Position numbers and translations under genes: made by a program. The notes under the pieces were generated by a model that did not search any database, was not told where the DNA came from, and saw nothing but the letters and a program-made list of their open reading frames with translations. A DNA stretch of 64,000 nucleotides from Anastatus disparis (lineage: Eukaryota; Arthropoda; Insecta; Hymenoptera; Eupelmidae): the NCBI GenBank assembly GCA_017163975.1, contig JAFFSR010000249.1, positions 4,215,001 to 4,279,000 on the forward strand, written 5' to 3'. Positions 23,010 to 34,152 of the stretch are shown here, piece after piece (the stretch's first letter is position 1; each line of letters opens with the position of its first letter).

Positions 23010-24712
23010 GCCGCCGAAGTTCTTCTTTTCTGTGTGGTTTACGCACGTCCCAAGGCGACCTATCCTACTGATCTATTCGCCATTCTTAATGGGATTCCTC
23101 CTCGTTATAAGAATATCATCCTTACTGGTGACTTCAACATCAACCTGGCCGCTGACTATCATGCGTCCAGATTTTTTCGGTCAAACGTTGAGTCACTCTC
23201 TCTCTCTCTTTATTGTCCCTTCTGAGCCAACTCACCACGTTCTTTCTGATCGATTTGTTTCGCACACTCTACTTGATCTTTTCATTGTCAGCTCTGCGGA
23301 TTCAGTAGTTTCATATACAAAAACTGACTCGCTCTTCATTGCCGAGCATGATCTGATTGAGTTGTGCTTTAGGTTTCATCGGCTCGCCTTTGTTCCTAAA
23401 CGTTTTTGGTCTCGTAAGCTGGACACCTTAGATGAAGTTAGTTTTAATTCTAGTCTTAAGTCTTCTCTGGTTGATAAGGTTCAAGGGTCACTCGATGACC
23501 TGACTGTCGCTGTTGACAACATGGTTTTGCCTCCTCTCGTTGATTTGACTCATATACAACCCTTAGAGACTCTCTGCTACAATGTCATTCTCGACAAGTT
23601 GGTAGACGACTGTACTAAAGTCTTGGTCGACACTTTCGATGCTCACGCTCCTCTGCAACTAACTACAATACGGCCTCGTAGCAAACCTTGGGTTTCTAAC
23701 GATCTGCGTCTACTTATGCGTCAGCGTGATCGTGCGTATAGATAGGCAGCCAGATCTGGTAAATCGGCGGATATTGAAAGGCACAGAACTTTGAGAAACT
23801 CTATTTCAAATAAGCTCGATACAGCTAAGTTTCTGTACATATCTGATCGCATTGAACGGGCGAATGATTTGAGAGCAAAATGGTCGACTCTTCACAAATT
23901 GGGTCTTGCTAACAAGGCGCTTTCCTTTCCTCTTCAATACTTCTCGGCATCGGCTCTTTTATCTCATTATTCTGGCATCTCTCGGTGTGGTCCACCTTTA
24001 TCTTCATTGAATGTTAAAGATATTCTTAGTATTCCTTTGTCTGACTCGTTACCAGCCTTAGAGTTTCAGGAAGTGGGCACCGAGCCGCTCAATCCTTTGC
24101 TGAACCATTGGTCCAGTTAGTTAATGCCTCTTTAAGACTCTCAACCTTTCCATCTAGTTGGGAGAAGGCCTACCTACTCCCATTGGCTAAGCTAAAGTCC
24201 ATGGACAATCCGGGCCAAACTAGGCCGATTGTTAAGTTATGTGAGCCATAGAAGGTCCTAGAGAGGGTGGTTAATCGTCAGTTTCTCAACCACATCAATG
24301 CAAATAACTTGCTTAACGAGCATCAGGCGGGCTTTCGAGCGGGCCACAACACGCAGACAGACTGCCGTGTTAAGTAAAAACTTACATAAGTGTAAAATAA
24401 ATAAAAGTGATAAAGTGAAATAATATCAATTTTGTCCGATTCAATTTTTAATTTTTCAATACTTAAGTAATCTTTATTTCCTCATTTTTTAGCGAAAAAT
24501 TTGAAACAACTTTTTTTTCATTCATTTAATGGGCTATTTTTTTTATCGGATCTATTGATAGAAAAAATTTATTTTTCATCGAAATGTCACTTATATAAGT
24601 TTTTACTTAACACGGCAGAGCACTCCTCAATATCTTAGAGGAAGCTCGCACGGCCATTGACAGGAGAATGGTAACAGCCCTTCTCTTGTTTGATTTTTCA
24701 AAAGCCTTCTAT
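23010..24712 (+). pseudogene. Non-LTR retrotransposon ORF2 fragment (endonuclease and RT start), Jockey/CR1-like
   Basis: The frame starts with VVYARPK and gives an APE-type endonuclease: ILTGDFNIN (catalytic Asp and Asn), a frameshift at ~23170-23225, then PTHHVLSDRF, TLLDLFIV and FIAEHDLI (terminal His). A linker runs to ~24120. RT follows with LAKLKSMDNPGQTRPIVKL, an in-frame TAG, KVLERVVNRQFL and HQAGFRAGHNTQT. A 257-bp MITE interrupts it at 24361-24618. RT resumes with ALLNILEEARTAIDRRM and ends just after LLLFDFSKAF, before the catalytic motif. ORF2 would nick the target and prime cDNA synthesis. Both ends are missing here. A 3' truncation is unusual for such elements and implies later deletion or nested rearrangement. 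Confidence 0.83.
24361..24618. mobile_element. MITE inserted in the RT domain
   Basis: CTGCCGTGTTAAGTAAAAAC at the left is matched by its complement ending CACGGCAG at 24618, with about 32-bp terminal inverted repeats. The RT reading frame is continuous on either side (HNTQT / ALLNIL), so the insertion is precise. The duplicated target bases cannot be resolved because the ends (CAG...AGA) are ambiguous. Confidence 0.85.
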
Positions 24713-26515
24713 ACGCAGGCTCTGCTCGCTTTCTGGTTCTACTTTACCTCCCCCTTATTTTCGAATTTCACATTGACTTCCATGAACTCGGCACGATTCT
24801 CGCGACTATCAACTGAAATTTTATTTCTATGGAAAATTAATGTCAACGGTTTTCACGCACGACGATTTACAAATTTTACATTCCTTTTTTTTCTCACTAT
24901 AATTATTACACATGAAAGAAAATTTTAATAAAACGCTTCTAATAAATTTTAATTTCACGGCTCTCGTTACACTTTTTTTTTCTAATTTTACGCTACTATC
25001 TCATATCACACAGATATACGAATTTACACACATAGAAAATCGCGCTAAATAAGAGAAAAGAATAATTAACTTTAGTAAACAGTAAATTGGAAAAAGTGAA
25101 AAAAAAAAGATTTTTACGTATAAATTTCACTACAAATAAAAGTATTTTTTTCTCTTCCTTTACCGGCGCACAGACATTCAATGCAAGCATACGCGCTATG
25201 AAATTTCACACTATACCTTATACAAAGAGAGTTTTTCTTCGCTTTTCTCCTCGCTGGTGATCGCTACTCTGATCAGCTCTCTCTCTCTCCCGTTCGCTCT
25301 CTCGCTCTCTCGATACATCCGCTGGTGAAGCTACCCTGGGCTTTTCGACGCAAGATCGTATCCTCTCTCTCTATGTGATTAGAAATTTTCTTTTTATCTA
25401 TACGAACACAATGAAAAAGGCGCAACTACACTCTGATACACACACGTTATTCTAAATGAACGAACGCTCTTTATTCTCTCTTTTATTTCTTTTAGAAAAC
25501 CTTGCGGCCTTTGTTAAATAATTAAAAATTTACACGAAAATTACACACGAAAAATCATAGGCTCTTCTACCCGCTGACGCTAAATAATTTATTAATATTT
25601 ATCTCACACGAAAAACTCTGTTATAGAAAATTAAACACAAATAAAGAAACTTGACACAAGAAAACTCTTTCTTAACAAAGGCGCACACAAAGAAAATTCT
25701 CTCTCTTAACACGACCGCTTCGATGCAATACTAGCCAACAATTGACGACAAGGCCCGTTCGCCGAGCAACGACAAGTCCGTTTACGGTGGGCCAATCACA
25801 GTGCTTCGCTTTCGACAAAATATTAACTAACAATCGGCGCGTAATAATTTCATTGGCTGTTAATTATTTCCGTTCCGCGCTCTTTTATTATTAATTATTT
25901 TAACGAATAATTTAATAAATAATTACATTTCACACACTCGCATTAATCATTCTTAATTTATTTCAACTAATATAATAAATTATGACGCATAAAATACTAT
26001 TTCTTTCAAGAGAGGCGCCAGCGCATAGTCCTTCTTTCGCTCTATCTTTTTCTCGCTCGCCCGCACGCATTTGTTCTCTCGCTTACTCTCACTTGAATAC
26101 CAAAACGCAACTTTACACTTGTTCGACGCATATTCACAATTAAAAATCTTTCGCTACGATTTATAAATTACAAAAAGTCCTTATAATTCACTTTATTCTT
26201 CTTTTCGTCTTCTTTCTTTCTGTTTTTCTCCCTTTGGCGCTCACAAATTCTCTCATTATTTTCGTTCTTTTACTATGATGTTTAGGCAGACAAAAACGAG
26301 CGGGAAAATCGCCCGATTCAAACTCCATAACTACGGCTCCGACCCATGAAAAATAAAATTTATACAACATCTTTTGATAAAAGAAAATTACACAAATATT
26401 ACACCTTGTTGAGTAGTATCTAGAGAAAAAAAGATTTATTTAAAAAAACGTACGCTCTATAGTTTTATTTTTATTTTATTTTCTTAATAAAATAGCGATG
26501 CCGAACGGCGTCGCA
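24713..26515. other. Remainder of the LTR-type insertion, non-coding
   Basis: This stretch has mixed composition with CTCTCTCG-rich blocks (25270-25320, 26030-26070) and AT-rich blocks. I see no protein domain. It is interpreted as the bulk of the element whose ends are at 22164 and 26515. Confidence 0.5.
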
Positions 26516-27089
26516 CCTTTAATTTCAACATTTAACACAATATAGGCTATAGTGTCGTAAAAAAATTTTTAAAAGCCGTATATTCAGGGTTTCCACATCT
26601 TCTCTCGAATATTAAAACACATTCACATAGTTTTCAGACGAAAAAAAAATTTAGTCTGTGACGGTCTGTATAAATCTGAATGGAATCAGCCAACTTCACT
26701 TTTAGTTTATTCGCATCTATTGCGTAAATGAGAAATTCTACATCTCTATTAATTTCTAGGCTCCTGTGTTTTCTATACATTTTTCTTTGATTATTTACTC
26801 TTTTCATTTAATACTTCAAACGGTATACTAATACAATATATTTTTTCAACAGCTGGCCCGAAAGTACCATTTTTTTTTATATTAGAAAAAACAATTTTCA
26901 CTTCGCTTTTTGCTTGCTTTTTAAAAAAATACCACAATATTTATCCTAAAATAAGGATGAGTTTGATTTTCACCTACGAAAAAGAGAAAATATATGATTT
27001 AAAAATTTTCAAAAATAAAAAAATTCTTCAATTTCAAATTAAAAATTTTTAGATTTAATTTAATTTAATAATTTAATAAATTTAATTTA

Positions 27090-27785
27090 CCAGGAGAGTG
27101 TCTGAGTTGCGGGTCACAGATATTGATGAAACGTCGGGATAAGTATTTAGGTACCAAAATATGAGTAAAACTACAGCGGTACGGTCCAACGCTTCAAAAA
27201 AGTGAAGTTATGGACGATTATAGTCTTATTTTCCGAAAAATATGAAAAAAAACTCCTAATTGAAGTGTAAATAATTTTGTCTAGAAATGTATTTAATAAA
27301 TCCACAATAACTAAAACGGAAGCAGAGAAAGCGAGCTTTAATTTCCTAGTTTCCGAATTGAAAAATAATAATTAGAACTAAAGTTATGCTTGTTTAAAGT
27401 TAAGCATCAAAAGAATACTAAAAATCACCATCCTTCAAAATTTAGACTATTTTTGGTACTCTCTTACTGCTCAACTTTAAACAAGCACAACTTTAGTTCT
27501 AATTATTATTTTTTGATTCGGAAACTAGCAAATTACAGCTTGCTTTCTCTGCTTTCATTTTAATTATTGTGGATTTATTAAAGACATTTTTAGATAGAAT
27601 TATTTACACTGAAATAAGGAGTTCTTTTTTCATATTTTTCCGAAAATAAGACTATAATCGTCCATAACTTCAGTTTTTCGAAACATTAGACCGTACCGCT
27701 GTGGCATTACTCATATTCTGGTACTTAAATACTTATCCCAAAGTTTCATCAAGATCTGTGACCCGCAACTCAGACACTCTCCTGG
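27090..27785. mobile_element. Hairpin MITE with TTA flanks (~700 bp)
   Basis: CCAGGAGAGTGTCTGAGTTG at the left is the complement of the right end (...CAGACACTCTCCTGG). The arms match over about 340 bp with many substitutions. TTA flanks both ends, consistent with the 3-bp TWA duplication of PIF/Harbinger elements. The loop is at about 27425. Confidence 0.8.
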
Positions 27786-27796
27786 TTAGATAATTT

Positions 27797-28193
27797 TTAA
27801 GAGGACGTTGGATGTCTCTATCCTTTTCTAATTGAAAAATGTAGGTTTTTGGAAAAACTAGTAATTATTTGATAGAAATTAAGAGTTGTTTGCACCTTGT
27901 ATTGTAAAAAGCAATATTTTCTCTTATGAAGACTAATTAATTTTGTGGCTTTGTTTTGAAGAAAACTTAGACATACTTAAATATCATATTCTCTAGCCTT
28001 ACTTATGATTTTTGAAGTATGTCGTATTGAGTATTTTGAAAGCATCAAAATCAATTTGTTTTTATTAGAAAAAATATTGCTTTTCACTGTACAAGTTGCG
28101 GGCAACCCTTAATTTCTATCAATAATCACTAGTTTTTCCAAAAACCTACATTTTTTAAGTAAAGCCAGATAGAGAGATTCAGTGTCCTCTTAA
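27797..28193. mobile_element. Hairpin MITE, family A, diverged copy 3
   Basis: TTAAGAGGACGTTGG ... TGTCCTCTTAA with TTAA at both ends. It shares CTCTATCCTTTTCTAATTGA and GTAAAAAGCAATATTTTCT with the other family A copies. It begins 11 bp after the preceding MITE. Confidence 0.8.
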
Positions 28194-28411
28194 TTTTAGA
28201 TTAATTTTGAATTTTTAGATTCCGAAATACTCGCATAGTCTGATCAATTATATACTGTGATAATCATTATCAGAAAATTTGCAATAAAACAACTTTCTTG
28301 CAATTTAGCTTGACGATGTCCGCATCAAGTTAATTTTTTATTATTGTGAAAACCTTAATTCTAAGATAATGAATAACTTTTAGACTCATGCTGGTTCTTT
28401 TATTTTTAATT

Positions 28412-28632
28412 TCATTTTATCAATCAATTAATATTTAAAAATAATTTATTATATTGATAAATTTTATTTTATCAATTATTTAATATTTGAAAATAATTTA
28501 TTATATTAATAAATTTTATTTTATCAATTAATTAATATTTAAAAATAATTTATTATATTAATAAATTTTATTTTATTAATCAATCAATATTTAAAAATAA
28601 TTAATTATATTATTGAATTTTATTTTATTAAA
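28412..28632. repeat. AT-rich tandem repeat, ~60-bp period
   Basis: About 3.6 copies of a unit containing ATTTTATCAATTAATTAATA and AATAATTTATTATATTAATA. Adjacent copies differ by a few bases. Confidence 0.88.
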
Positions 28633-28671
28633 TTGCTATCCCAATAAAATTTCATTTAATTTCGGATCTTT

Positions 28672-28712
28672 GGGGGAGGGGGGGCGATTGCCCCCCCTGG
28701 ACCCACCACTGC
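28672..28712 (-). mobile_element. Possible DNA-transposon terminus with G/C-run hairpin
   Basis: The minus strand reads CAGTGGTGGGTCCAGGGGGG, resembling the CAGTGG(C/T)G..TCCAGGGGGG termini of several insect hAT-like repeats. It contains a perfect GGGGGGG/CCCCCCC stem around CGATTG. The other end of the element is not seen. Confidence 0.4.
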
Positions 28713-29470
28713 AGCCTAACAGTAGAACTCTATTCTCTGCTAAAAATCAAAATAATAGTTTAATCATACTAACGATCATAAAAGTTTAATTGTTAGCAAA
28801 GAATAATACTCCATTGCTGTTCTAGGATATATGCAAATACATTTTCTGGAGAAAAATATCTAAAAGCCTATGACGAAAAATCTTTCTTCGCAGAATTAGA
28901 AAACATTGAAAATTACTAAAAATAATGAAAATCAGAAAAAGGCTCAACTTTGAAAATTCATATCCTTAAAAATAAGTCCGAGAAAAATCTGAAAATATTC
29001 TGGGTGATATAAGACGTAGGGAAGAATATATAAAACAATTTTTATCAGATAAAAAATTTTGGTGAGGCGTTTTGTCAGAGAATTGCCCATATATACATTT
29101 TTTCTGTATTGAATCACCATGAATTTTTCGGGCTTATTTTTGAGGTTAAGCTTCTTTCTATTTTCTATGATTTCTTGTAATTTTTAACGTTTTCTAGCTC
29201 TGCGTGGGAGCATTTCTCGCCATAGGCCTTCATATATTTTCCATCAAGAAATTTTCTGTACATTTCGAAAAAATATTTATAAAGTTGTATAAACTCATTA
29301 GCATTGGCATATGTCCAATATATATAAACTAATCAACTTCAGCAGGCCAAACTCATCATTATAAAAATATATTATTAATTTAAAGGTAAGTGCGTGAGCT
29401 CTCTAGAAATGAGATACAAGTAACATACGAATATATTATTCTTTTGACTAAATAAATATTTTTAACGTTA
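28713..29470. other. Gene-free spacer
   Basis: AT-rich sequence between two MITEs with no feature that I recognise. Confidence 0.5.
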
Positions 29471-29859
29471 TTAAGAGCAGGTCTTACATCTCTATCCTTT
29501 TCTAACCAAAAGATTCATTTTTCTGCAAAACCTAATAATTGCAGCAAAAAATAAGAAGAAAGCCCCATCTCGTATAATAAAAAGCAATATTTTCTTTAAC
29601 AAGGAAAAATTATTTTTATCGCTTCGTTTTTAAGAAAACTTTGAAAAACTGAATTGTCCATCCTAACCTCTATTTTTTAAGTTTTTCAAGATTTTCTTCA
29701 AAACGAATCGATAAAAATAATTTTTCCTTGTTAAAGAAAATATTGCTTTTTATAATACAAGATGGGGCTATCTCCTTATTTTTTGCTACAATTATTAATT
29801 TTTGTAAAAAAATCAATTTTTTGATTAGAAAAGGACAGATATACTCGACATCCTCTTAT
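29471..29859. mobile_element. Hairpin MITE, family A, copy 4
   Basis: TTAAGAGCAGGTCTTACATC at the left, with the complementary right end terminating TCCTCTTAT (TTAA degraded to TTAT). It is very close in sequence to the copy at 15054-15437, including the GCTTCGTTTTTAAG / CTTCAAAACGAATCGATAAA arms. Confidence 0.83.
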
Positions 29860-30284
29860 AGGAAAATCAAATTTTGTTAAATTTAATGACATTATTATAA
29901 GATATATACGACTTGCTCTTAAGCAAAGCTTGAAATAGCTTTATCTGCGATAAGAATTACTTTTTTTATCATAATTTAACATATTTAAAAGGGTTACATT
30001 ATTCGCCCGTGTCAAAATTTAAGTAACTTTGGTGTAAGTCATCGTATCTGAAAAGAAAAGACAATCGCACGCCTCATTATTAAATATTTTGGGTATTTGA
30101 GTTATTAATCTTTTTAAGGCAATACATTTTATCAAATTGACTACGAAAACAGATAATTCCGAATCCACTAATATGAATGTAATGATAAATGATATTTTTT
30201 TTTGCTTTGTTTAGTTTATTAACGTAGAATGATAAATCTTGCAGAAAAAAAATTATTCATTTTTGTATTTTATTTAATTTTTAG

Positions 30285-30489
30285 GTTTACTCAAATTCGT
30301 ACAATAATTACGGATGTCGAAACCAAAGTGGATCCCAAGATCACAAGCTCAGTGCAAATAAGGATATGCAATTTAATGGCAGTACAACCACAACAACGAA
30401 CACGGCTCTCGTTACCACAGTCACTCCTAGTTTAGAACTTACTTCTAGTTCTGCAATTACATCACAGTCAAAAACGACCGTCTCTAATG
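30285..30489 (+). CDS. Candidate host-gene internal exon (Ser/Thr/Asn-rich)
   Basis: A pyrimidine-rich tract ending TTTAATTTTTAG precedes 30285, and GTAATG follows 30489. Read from the first base the 205 nt are open (68 codons plus one base): VYSNSYNNYGCRNQSGSQDH..., then SANKDMQFNGSTTTTTNTA, ending SSSAITSQSKTTVSN. The polar, low-complexity composition resembles a disordered linker of a regulatory or surface protein; I cannot name the gene. It ends in phase 1, which matches the entry phase of the exon at 34153-34275 and gives a GAC codon at the junction. There is no in-frame ATG near the start, so upstream exons (ending in phase 0) must lie outside or be unrecognised. Confidence 0.6.
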
Positions 30490-31149
30490 GTAATGTATAT
30501 TTTTTTTATAAGACTATATTAGCTATTAGAAGTCACAGAATTTGAGATTATGAATGTGAATTTGTTGCTGGAATGAAGCTAGGGCATCAAAGTCATATAA
30601 GGGACGCTAATTTCCTTCGCGCCAGTAGTACATATATTATTTTATGAATCTTTAGGCACGAAATTGAAGTTTTGCTTGCCGATTTTTTTTATGAATAAAG
30701 TATATTTTCGTGCCTGGAAAAAAATGAGCTTTTTCATGTCCAGAAATTTAGAATAGTATTTTGTCTAATTGGTGCGCACAATAAAGGGTTTGTGCACTAA
30801 TGAGAGTTTGTTACCCAAGCGGAACGTGGACCCTAATCTCACATTGGTATCAAATCTAAAAGCACGTGTTGTCCGTACTATTTTTTTAATGAAGCTGTGC
30901 AAAATTTGGTGCTATCTCAAATGTTTTGAGCATAAGAAATTCTACTGCTGTTTTCTTTATATACAAAAGAAATCGATTATTAATAATAACAATTTTACAC
31001 AGGGGATGTGAGAAGGTAAGGCAGAAATCGGACTTCAGAGACACAGCCCTTGCCAAAAAGATTCCGCCTATAAAAAAAATAATATCTTTAAAAATCATAT
31101 GGATTTCTACTTGCAGCAAAATTTAATCAATAAATACAAGCGAGTTTAT

Positions 31150-31560
31150 GCATCGAAATATTTGTATACTGCGTGTCCAAAAAGTAACGATACACCTAAG
31201 AAATTTCCAAAGTTAACAATTTTTTCAATCTGGTGAAGGTCGTTCTTGGAGTAACTTTTTACGAGGTATCCAATGGTCAGCTTGGATTTGACCTTGAGCC
31301 TCATTTTCAAGGTTATTTTGAGGTCAACCTCATTTTTTTAAATGGGAACCCCTACTTTTTGTAGCGGAATCGAAAAGAGTGAAAAATTTCATGTTAATAA
31401 TACATATCCGGACGTAAAATTTTTACACTCCCTTGTCCAGTGCGTTGGAACAATCGTGAGTTCATACACTCAATGCAGAAAAATAGAAAAAGTGGAGGCT
31501 CAACGATCTCCGTCGTCGGTAAAGCTGTCGAATTCCCTGAACTTGATAAGAGAGTGAAAA
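31150..31560. repeat. Dispersed repeat, copy 1 (GTGTCCAAAAAGT start)
   Basis: It starts GTGTCCAAAAAGTAACG and includes TTTGACCTTGAGCC, TTAAATGGGAACCCC and ACATATCCGGACG. The same blocks in the same order occur at 33695-33960. The start resembles the CAGGGTGTCCCAAAAGT termini of many insect DNA elements. No coding frame is preserved. Confidence 0.55.
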
Positions 31561-31779
31561 GAAAGTGGCCTTGACGCTCTTAAGACCTGTTTCTTTTCAC
31601 TATGGGAATAAATGATTAAAATTTTTATTAGAAAATCAAAAATATATCTTTAAGACCACGGAAAATTTAAGTGAAAAATTCTGTCACTTAACATAACAAT
31701 ATTCATACTATATATATATATTACACTCAAAATATTTTTTTCTCACTGACAATTTTAATTTAACCCTACTGAAAAACAT

Positions 31780-31912
31780 GACATGAGATGAGATCTCACG
31801 ATTGAAAATGAAACGAGATCTCATATAAGAACTCCTATGAGATCTCACGTGCCGCAAAATTTTATTTTTCCTGATGCCCGATCTCACATGAGATCTCATG
31901 TGAGATCTCGTG
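31780..31912. repeat. Cluster of GAGATCTC palindromes
   Basis: Within about 130 bp there are five copies of GAGATCTC plus further GATCTCAC half-sites. A perfect 28-bp palindrome lies at 31880-31907 (core CACATGAGATCTCATGTG). The remaining copies are shorter palindromes separated by AT-rich spacers. Confidence 0.85.
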
Positions 31913-31969
31913 TGAAAAAAAATAAAATTTTTTCCTACACTTATAGTTGTAATCAATGTTAACAAATCT

Positions 31970-33690
31970 AAAATCTAAATTTTGGTCTATAATTCAATTT
32001 ATTTATATATATTAATCAAATTACGATTAAATAATTCTACACTACATCTACAAAACAATCGTTATCTAAAGAATGCTATTATGGATTATGGTTTTAAACT
32101 ATATTCGAGCGTAATTATACTTGGCGATTAAATAATAATAGAAACAAATTTTTTACAAAGATTTAGACGTTATTTACAAGTAATAGTTAAGATACAAGTC
32201 ACTACAATTATGCATACCGCTTTTTACACTTGAGAAGTCCATCCCTTTTCAGTGAGGTCTGGAGCGATGCTGTTCGTATACAAAGGTTTGTACAGAACTT
32301 GTGTATTCACGAATTGAGATACTTATTTCATATCGCAGACGAAATCATGTATACGAGGCTGGGGTCAGTTCACTGATTAATGACAGTTTTTCTTATCAAT
32401 AGATAGTGTCGTTCTATGACGCACGCTGCATCTGGTTTAGATTTACGGCATAACACGTCTTATCAATTGTTACACAATTTGCATGTCGCCGTAAAAACAG
32501 TTGCAGCTTTATTTATGTCTTAGATCATTATGATAAACTACCTTCAATGAACTGACAGTAACTTAGTACTTAACATCTTTTTTTTATCATACTGATAAAT
32601 TACTTTTACATATCATTTACAATAGCTTCTTACAGATTTTAATGATATAGGTTTTTCTAGCTCAAGAATTATTGATTTTACTTTTATTTTAGAGTATAAT
32701 CGCAATCTTCTTGCTTGTTTTCCTAATTTAGTCATAAATTTACCGTGATCTAAAAAATTCTAAAATCGTGCTCGAATATAATTTTAAACCTTGATAAATA
32801 ATCATATTTATACAGACTATTCACATAGTTTTCATAATAAGAATTATATTTGTATGCAATTCAAGTCCAAACATTAAAAGTAAGATGATAAATTTATCTT
32901 ATTATTATGCTATTCGTCAAGACCGAGTCGGAGCAAATTCGATACCAACCGAGAATTGAACATCTGTTGTTGAATTTTCTCCTACTAAACGTAATGGAAT
33001 GAATTAAAATTTTTAATACATTTACGAAATTTATTTTTCTATTGCACTCACCAAAATAATTAAAAAAAATTTTAAAAATTAAAAATTTGTATACTACAAC
33101 TGTTTATTAAATTGTAAGTACGGTTACTTAATTTTTGCTTAAAATTTGATGAATATTATGAAAAAAACATCTATTATACAATCATGTATGTATGAAAAAT
33201 TGCGCTCAATAACAATTTTTTTTTGAAAACAGTATAATTATTTCATTTATGATTGAATAACATTTTTACTTCTTGGTCGGTAACTACATTTGCTCCAGCT
33301 TACTCTTGAAGATGAGGTTTAGACCTTTTTTACCTATCGAAAGTAGCTAAATAAGTAATTTCGTTTATTTTTGATAAAAATATACATCAAAATTTTTTTA
33401 CTTGTAAACATCTATTTATTTTAACAAATGAGAAGCAAAAGCGCGTAAATTTGTCTAAATTCAAAGAAAAAGCCGAAAAAAAAATTTCTGATTGGTCGAT
33501 ACAGCTTATCTACAAAGAAACCCCCAGTTTTTGCAGTAGATTTTCGGACAAAGAAATATACTAAGCATTACTGGTGCGCAACTTCAAAAAGCGTGTTTAA
33601 CACAGCCATTTGTATGCGAACGTAATTTCCTAAGCAAGACAATGAAAAGTCTGTGAACGCATTCATACGATGCAATACATACATATATAT
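31970..33690. other. Gene-free AT-rich intronic/intergenic sequence
   Basis: I see no exon, RNA gene or defined repeat in this stretch. Confidence 0.5.
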
Positions 33691-33694
33691 ATAC

Positions 33695-33960
33695 AGGGTG
33701 GGCCAAAAGTACTAGAACGGCGAAATAACTCTATGGGATTGTATTTTAGGAGAAAAAGCTTATAACAAAAGATAGAGGATATTTTCTTGGCTATTCGACG
33801 GTGACCTTGACCATAACCTTAAATGTCATTTCAAGGTCAAGTTAATTTCTTTAAATGGGAACCCATAATTTTCACCTCAGAAATGAAAAGAGCAGAAAAT
33901 TTTACGTAAACACATATCCGGACGATTAATAACACATTAGTAATACATGGGCTTTGTTCC
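33695..33960. repeat. Dispersed repeat, copy 2 (ACAGGGTGGGCCAAAAGT start)
   Basis: It starts ACAGGGTGGGCCAAAAGTAC and shares GACCTTGACC, TTTAAATGGGAACCC, GAAAAGAG and CACATATCCGGACG with 31150-31560. It ends next to the AT/AC microsatellite. Confidence 0.55.
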
Positions 33961-33969
33961 CAATGCTCG

Positions 33970-33970
<1 letters not shown>

Positions 33971-34050
<80 letters not shown>

Positions 34051-34051
34051 A
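33971..34051. repeat. (AT)n(AC)n(AT)n microsatellite
   Basis: AT repeats, then about eight AC repeats, then AT repeats. The flanks GGCTTTGTTCCCAATGCTCG (left) and GAAGCATCTGGAACAAAGCC (right) are imperfect inverted repeats, so the microsatellite occupies the loop of a hairpin. Confidence 0.9.
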
Positions 34052-34152
34052 ATTTTGCGAATACGGCGTGCGCAATCCCGAGAAGCATCTGGAACAAAGC
34101 CGATGTATTAGAAAAGTACGAAAAAAAGATACTCTTGTGTCTTTTGTGGCAG

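Larger units (their letters stand above)
22164..26515. mobile_element. LTR-type insertion with TG...CA ends and CCTT target duplication
   Basis: The sequence interrupting the foldback arm begins TGTGACGATG and ends GGCGTCGCA. CCTT (22160-22163; 26516-26519) flanks both ends, and the intact opposite arm carries a single CACCTTT at the matching site. TG/CA ends and a 4-bp duplication are typical of Gypsy-type integration. On the minus strand it would start TGCGACG and end CGTCACA, like the LTR at 718-1811. No gag-pol or primer site is recognisable. It may be a long solo LTR enlarged by later insertions (22448-22849; ~22990-24712). Confidence 0.72.
20474..26691. mobile_element. Foldback DNA transposon with 4-bp (AACT) target duplication, split by an LTR insertion
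   Basis: The left end GGCTGATTCCATTCGGATTC (20474) matches the inverted right end ...GAATGGAATCAGCC (26691). AACT flanks both sides (20470-20473, 26692-26695). The left arm runs to about 21165. The right arm is found in two pieces, ~21650-22163 and 26516-26691, separated by the 4.35-kb insertion at 22164-26515. Without that insertion it is ~1.9 kb. The loop (~21165-21650) contains a diverged ~200-bp duplication of arm sequence. The same terminal sequences and a 4-bp duplication are found at 47302-51025, which carries a transposase relic, so this copy is a non-autonomous derivative. Confidence 0.87.
30490..34152 (+). other. Inferred intron between the two candidate exons
   Basis: The ~3.66-kb interval begins GTAATG and ends TCTTTTGTGGCAG. 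It holds two copies of a dispersed repeat (31150-31560; 33695-33960), a cluster of GAGATCTC palindromes (31780-31912) and an AT/AC microsatellite (33971-34051). No other exon with convincing splice sites was found inside it. Confidence 0.45.

Noticed and set aside
30769..31011. 80-codon open frame near the candidate exons
   Set aside because: No clear splice acceptor/donor or start context and no recognisable composition. An overlapping frame on the other strand is equally open.
34040..34152. Extension of the second exon upstream to the AT repeat (open frame continues)
   Set aside because: The frame is open to the microsatellite, but the strong pyrimidine-tract acceptor is at 34151-34152 and only that site gives the phase of the preceding exon. 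The upstream part is also an inverted repeat with 33948-33971.
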